Shown here: one piece after another, positions 59,638-64,000 of the stretch
Position numbering within the stretch: position 1 is the first letter of the stretch
How the letters are laid out: each line of letters starts with the position of its first letter
Assembly: GCA_027946365.1 (NCBI GenBank)
Contig: JAPEUQ010000005.1
Location: forward strand, 1,240,001-1,304,000
Reading direction: 5' to 3'
Source: Kalmusia sp. IMI 367209
Taxonomy: Eukaryota > Ascomycota > Dothideomycetes > Pleosporales > Didymosphaeriaceae
DNA: 64,000 nt
Notes under the pieces: model-generated
Told to the model about the DNA's origin: nothing
Databases searched by the model: none
What the model saw: only the letters and a program-made list of their open reading frames with translations
Made by a program: the position numbers and the translations under genes

Positions 59638-62600
59638 ATGGTTCTCATTGAGAATCAGGAGTACCTCTGTGAGGAGGAAAGGCGCCTCAAGGAGGATCGC
59701 GAACGCACTGCTTACTGGAAGAAATGGGGAAGCTATCTTGCCGAGAGGCAATGGGCAACTGGTCAGTCCCGTTGCTGCGCATTCACGTCGTCAGTACTAA
59801 CATTGTGCAGTTCGCGAAGACTACTCGTAGGTCCAATGAGTCCTGCCACTGAGCTTTACTAACAGCACTGCAGCGCCGACGGTGACGCATGGAGCCGTAA
59901 GTGTCGTTGGCTTGACACATGACATTGGCTAAAATGCATAGACTTTACGCATGACATGGCACGCTCGCGCGCTTTCCGCTGGGGCGAGGACGGCATTGCT
60001 GGCATATCCGACTCGCATGGTATACAGAACATCAGTTTCGCTTTCTGGAACGAGAAGGAGTAATACAAGACCAGTCCTTCGTACGGACCGCTGCTGACCC
60101 ACGGCAGTGATTTTCTCAAAGAGCGTTTGTTTGGCTTGTCCAACCCCCAGGGCAACCACGGCGAATCACTGAAGGAATGCCACTTCCATCTGGACAACAC
60201 CCCGACGGTACGTAACTCGTTGCCTTGTGAATTTTCAGAGCTGACGCAAGATACAGCATTCGTATATGAAGTATCTCTACAAATACCCCCAACGTAAATT
60301 CCCGTACGAAGACCTCATCAAAGAGAACGCGAAGCGTAGCAGGCTGGAACGCGAGTACAACCTCATCGATACCGGCATCTTCGACGACGATAGATATTGG
60401 GACATCTTCATCGAGACAGCGAAGGAGGCAGATAATCCCGAGGAAATTTTGTGCCGTGTCACAGCATACAATCGTGGACCAGAGGCTGCGCCTCTGCACA
60501 TTGTGCCACATGTGTGGTTCCGTAATACGTGGTCTTGGGGACATGAGGAGCCTAAGAAGCGACCATCTATCCGCAAACTTGGCGAGACTACAGCACACTC
60601 GAAGCATTGGAAGCTGGGTGACCGCTACTTCCAGCTGTCCCCTTCTCCAGGCACTGGGCCGAGCGGCGATGATGTTCAGCCCGAACTACTTTTCACAGAG
60701 AACGAGACCAACTACAAAGGTCTATGGGGCGGGAAAAACCGGACGCCTTACGTAAAGGATGGCATTCATCGCCGTATCGTCGATGACGAGAAAGACGCTG
60801 TAAATCCTGAAGCTTTCGGCACCAAAGCCGCTGCATGGTACGCCTTCGACGAAGGCGAGGGTGTTCCTCCGGGTGAATGTGCTGTTGTCCGTTTCCGCTT
60901 CTCTCGTCGGTACGATGGCTACATCGATGAGGAGCTTTTTGACGACATCATGGAACAGCGTCGCGCCGAAGCGGACGAATTCTATTACCGAATCAGCCCC
61001 CTCCCAATGGCAGATGATCTTCGCAACATTCAGCGCCAAGCCTTGTCTGGCATGCTTTGGTGCAAACAGTACTATCACTTCGTTTGGGATCAATGGGCAA
61101 ATGGTGATCCAGGAATGCCACCACCTCCCCCAGGGCGAAAGGCGATCCGTAACAAAGAATGGAAACACATGTACTTGGACGACATTCTATCAATGCCTGA
61201 CTCTTGGGAATACCCATTCTTTGCCGCATGGGACAGCGCCTTCCACTGCATCCCTCTTGCCATGGTCGATCCGGATTTCGCCAAGAAACAACTCGACCTC
61301 TTCACCCGCGAATGGTACATGCATCCCAATGGTCAATTGCCTGCCTATGAATGGAACTTCGGTGATGTCAATCCCCCCGTTCATGCGTGGTCCCTGTTCA
61401 GGGTTTTCAAGATTGAACGCAAAATGTACGGCCGTGAGGACTTCGACTGCCTGGAACGTGTTTTCCAGAAGCTATTGCTCAATTTCACCTGGTGGGTGAA
61501 CCGCAAAGACGCTGATGGGAAGAACATATTCGAGGGCGGGTTCCTTGGCCTTGACAATATCGGTATCTTCAACCGCTCTGATCCACTGCCCACTGGCGGT
61601 GTGCTCGAGCAAGCAGACAGCACAGGATGGATGGGATTCTATTGCTTGAATATGCTCAACATCTGTCTTGAGCTTGCTAAGCGTCGCCGTATCTACGAAG
61701 ACATGGCCTCCAAGTTTTTCGAACACTTCATCATGATTAGCGACGCTATGCAATACCGCTCTGGCGGCGAAGCGAAGCCACTTTGGAACGAAGAAGATGG
61801 TTTCTACTACGATGCGATCTCGTGGGGTGGTCCGTGGAGCCATCAAATGCCGGTGCGGTCCCTGGTCGGGCTTATCCCTCTATACGCTACCTGCACCCTC
61901 GAGCCTGAGGTCATCAACCAGTTTCCTAGCTTCAAGAGAAGACTCAACTGGTTCATCAACAATCGAAAAGAGACCGCAGAACGCAACATTGCCTCCATGA
62001 AGAAGCGCGGCGAGGGCGACCGTCTCCTTCTATCTCTTGTGAGCGAAGATCGTCTGCAGAAGATCTTGAAGAGGATGCTGGACGAAAGTGAGTTCCTCGC
62101 AGATCACGGCATTCGTTCCTTATCGAAGTATCACAAAGACCATCCTTACTCTATGGATGTGAACGGTCAACGTTACCAAGTCAGCTACCTCCCTGGCGAC
62201 TCAGACAGCGGGCTTTTCGGCGGCAACAGCAATTGGCGCGGACCGATCTGGATGGCAGTCAATTTGCTCCTCATCGAGTCTTGTCAAAGGTTCTACTTGT
62301 ACTACGGCAACAATTTCAAGGTCGAATGCCCCACAGGATCTGGTGATTACATGCACCTGGGTCATGTTGCCGAGGAACTGCAGCATCGCCTTCAGCACCT
62401 TTTTGCCCGTAATGATGACGGCAGGAGAGCCATCAATGACGGTAATGAGATGCTGGATTTCGACCCGAACTGGAAAGACTACTTGTGGTTCCACGAGTTT
62501 TTCGATGGTGATACAGGCCGCGGTCTTGGTGCAACTCATCAATGTGGTTGGACGGGCTTGATTGCAAAGATGATTCACGACACTGGGTGAGTTGATATTT

Positions 62601-63054
62601 CTGGACAATGATGAGTCTCACTGACCTTTCTAGCATGACATGCCGTCTTCCACAGACGCCGCGAACCCCTACAGCTGCAGCTGCCCATTACTTTGACGAC
62701 ATCTGGAATACCCAAGGCAAGCCGAAGAAGCCCCATCACCTACGCCGATCATCTACTAGCCGTAGTATCGGCTTCCGTAGTGATTGGGAGACGTCCACGA
62801 ATGGGGAAGAGGAGCCTGAAAAGGCCTCGCTCAACCGCACCAACTCTGTCGGGTACCTTAATGCAGATGCCCTCAGACAGAAGCAAGAGATGGACGAGCA
62901 TGTTGCGAACTATGTCAGCGACCAGCTGTCCCGGATCAAGAGCGGAGATTCGAATGAGCTTGACGGCGGCGAGTTTGAGGCCACGCTAGACGGCACTTAC
63001 GACAAGAGAACGAATGGTCATCGCAATGGCGGTGACAGTTACTTTTCGCAGTAG
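59638..63054 (+). CDS. Glycoside hydrolase family 63-type protein
   Basis: About 1043 residues in seven exons: 59638..59761, 59811..59826, 59874..59896, 59942..60059, 60108..60207, 60257..62586 and 62634..63054. ATG context GCCACCATGG is ideal. Two micro-exons (16 and 23 bases) restore the family's opening: [35 protein letters not shown]. An apparent stop at 60060-60062 lies inside a 48-bp intron (60060..60107) and is removed. The catalytic-barrel part shows [38 protein letters not shown] and a C-terminal [15 protein letters not shown]63 includes processing alpha-glucosidases and mannosylglycerate hydrolases; lack of a signal peptide suggests a cytosolic, uncharacterised subgroup. The Ser/Arg-rich tail looks disordered. 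Confidence 0.88.
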
Positions 63055-63660
63055 TTTGGCGGATGGCTATAAGCCATATACATGTTGCCCAGGAGAAACA
63101 CGGTAATGGACTTTGAATGACAAATGGGCGCCCAAAAGTTTGATACATACACTAGATTCACTGGCGAAGTTCCTGGCTGCGTGGATGACCTAGATACCTA
63201 GACTGTTTGGCCGCTACTATTCTTAATAGCACGTTTGATACTCGTAATGTTCCTCGAGTATCTTTTATCACTAGTGTCAATATCGTCATACAAAGTGCTT
63301 GCCTGAATGAAAGCTGAACAAACAGTGTATTTTCTGCACTTATACATGGTATCCTACAGTGGTAGCTCGTAGTGGCTGGCGGCTTAGTCATACTATGGCG
63401 TCGATTGTTTATCGCGGGGCAGCCAAACAAGACGACCAACTAACGCCAACGTCGACCGCTCGCACGTTGCCAGGACTTGATTTTCCTCCTTCGCTTCATC
63501 TTTCAGTCGTTCATTTTCACTCAGCCTCTTGATCTAATCGCAATCGGGATCGAAGGTGGGTGCATTCCTTGCCGTTTCAAATCACCCTGCTAACCACCGG
63601 AATGCGATCCAGCCAGCGCGCAACACGACTCATAAAAGTGAGACATTGCTGCCGTGGAGG
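63055..63660. other. Intergenic
   Basis: 3' flank of the GH63 gene and upstream region of the next open frame. No feature recognised. Confidence 0.4.
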
Positions 63661-64000
63661 ATGTCAGGATTTATAACCACAATGTTCGTTCCACCCGCTC
63701 CCCATGCCGCCCACTTGTACCCTCCGTTTCCAGCGAAACCGAAACCGCTGCAGCCCGTCTTCACCTTCGTCCAGAGCCAGAGCTGCATGAATCTTGGGAT
63801 GGACATGCTTAATCAGGTGGAGAGAGGAAACGTCAGAGAAGACTGGAGCGAGACAAACGACGGCGGGTCCGAAGCTCTTACTTTACTTGCCCCGTCGAGG
63901 CCTCAAACAGCATACAAAAGCCCGCTGCAGCGCATTGGGGAGGCATTGAGGACGCAACAGGCAGGAATATCTTCTACATCACCGGTACAGGACAATGTAT
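63661..64000 (+). CDS. Partial open frame at right edge, unrecognised
   Basis: An ATG at 63661 (or in frame at 63682, context CCACAATG) opens a frame that continues to the window end for about 113 codons without a stop. The start is Pro/Ala-rich (FVPPAPHAAHLYPPFPAKPK), followed by FTFVQSQSCMNLGMDML. Composition and length suggest a real gene, but no domain is visible in this part. Confidence 0.45.
   Translation, partial: MSGFITTMFVPPAPHAAHLYPPFPAKPKPLQPVFTFVQSQSCMNLGMDMLNQVERGNVREDWSETNDGGSEALTLLAPSRPQTAYKSPLQRIGEALRTQQAGISSTSPVQDNV

Noticed and set aside
60055..60065. In-frame stop in the GH63 gene, suggesting a pseudogene
   Set aside because: A 48-bp intron with a GTAATA donor, branch-like CTGAC and CAG acceptor removes it and joins WNEKDD to FLKERLFGL, as the family requires.

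Overview
This window is filamentous ascomycete nuclear DNA. Genes carry short (about 45-80 bp) spliceosomal introns, starts sit in Kozak-like contexts, and both strands are used without operons. The gene set (xanthine dehydrogenase, fungal HMG-box regulator, Rqt4/ASC-1-type zinc finger, Gag1-like protein, a giant non-ribosomal peptide synthetase) fits Pezizomycotina, and Dothideomycetes is my best guess. Splice junctions below were found by reading reading-frame continuity and family conservation by eye; no alignments were run.

Layout. 1-1258 (-): 5' part of xanthine dehydrogenase. 1.3-5.8 kb: gene-poor, with one small Cys-rich ORF, some unexplained coding-like fragments and a roughly 100-bp-arm inverted repeat (5.20-5.70 kb). 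5.8-8.2 kb (-): membrane-anchored alpha/beta hydrolase with a frame problem near its 3' end. 8.8-10.9 kb (-): HMG-box protein. 11.4-12.7 kb (-): SGNH-type protein with an altered nucleophile block. 14.2-16.0 kb (+): secreted beta-propeller-like protein. 16.1-16.8 kb (-): O-methyltransferase. 17.3-18.6 kb (-): unknown protein. 20.5-22.0 kb (+): zinc formaldehyde-dehydrogenase-like enzyme. 22.2-22.7 kb (-) and 22.9-24.5 kb (+): cyclophilin and Rqt4-like protein sharing a promoter. 24.9-25.5 kb (+): NTF2-like protein. 25.9-27.7 kb (+): secreted Cys-rich protein built partly from duplicated exons. 28.8-30.3 kb (+): acetyl-CoA C-acetyltransferase.

30.8-53.1 kb (+) is the main feature: one four-exon NRPS gene encoding about 7358 residues. 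I read it as [partial C-A remnant]-T-(C-A-T-E)-(C-A-T-E)-(C-A-T)-(C-A-T)-(C-A-T)-C(terminal)-T(degenerate). It should assemble a five-residue peptide with D-configured residues 1 and 2, released by the terminal C domain, probably by cyclisation. Unusual points are the decapitated starter region carrying an intact carrier serine, an Asp-to-Glu change at the amino-group-binding position of the fourth adenylation domain, and a serine-less last carrier domain. The product cannot be named from sequence alone. The upstream thiolase and the downstream GST/maleylacetoacetate-isomerase-like enzyme and P450 could be pathway partners, but a Gag1-like gene, not an obvious pathway gene, lies between.

53.8-54.7 kb (-): Gag1-like protein. 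55.4-56.4 kb (+): GST-like isomerase. 56.5-58.2 kb (-): cytochrome P450. 59.6-63.1 kb (+): GH63-type hydrolase with two micro-exons. 63.7 kb to the edge: start of an unidentified open frame.
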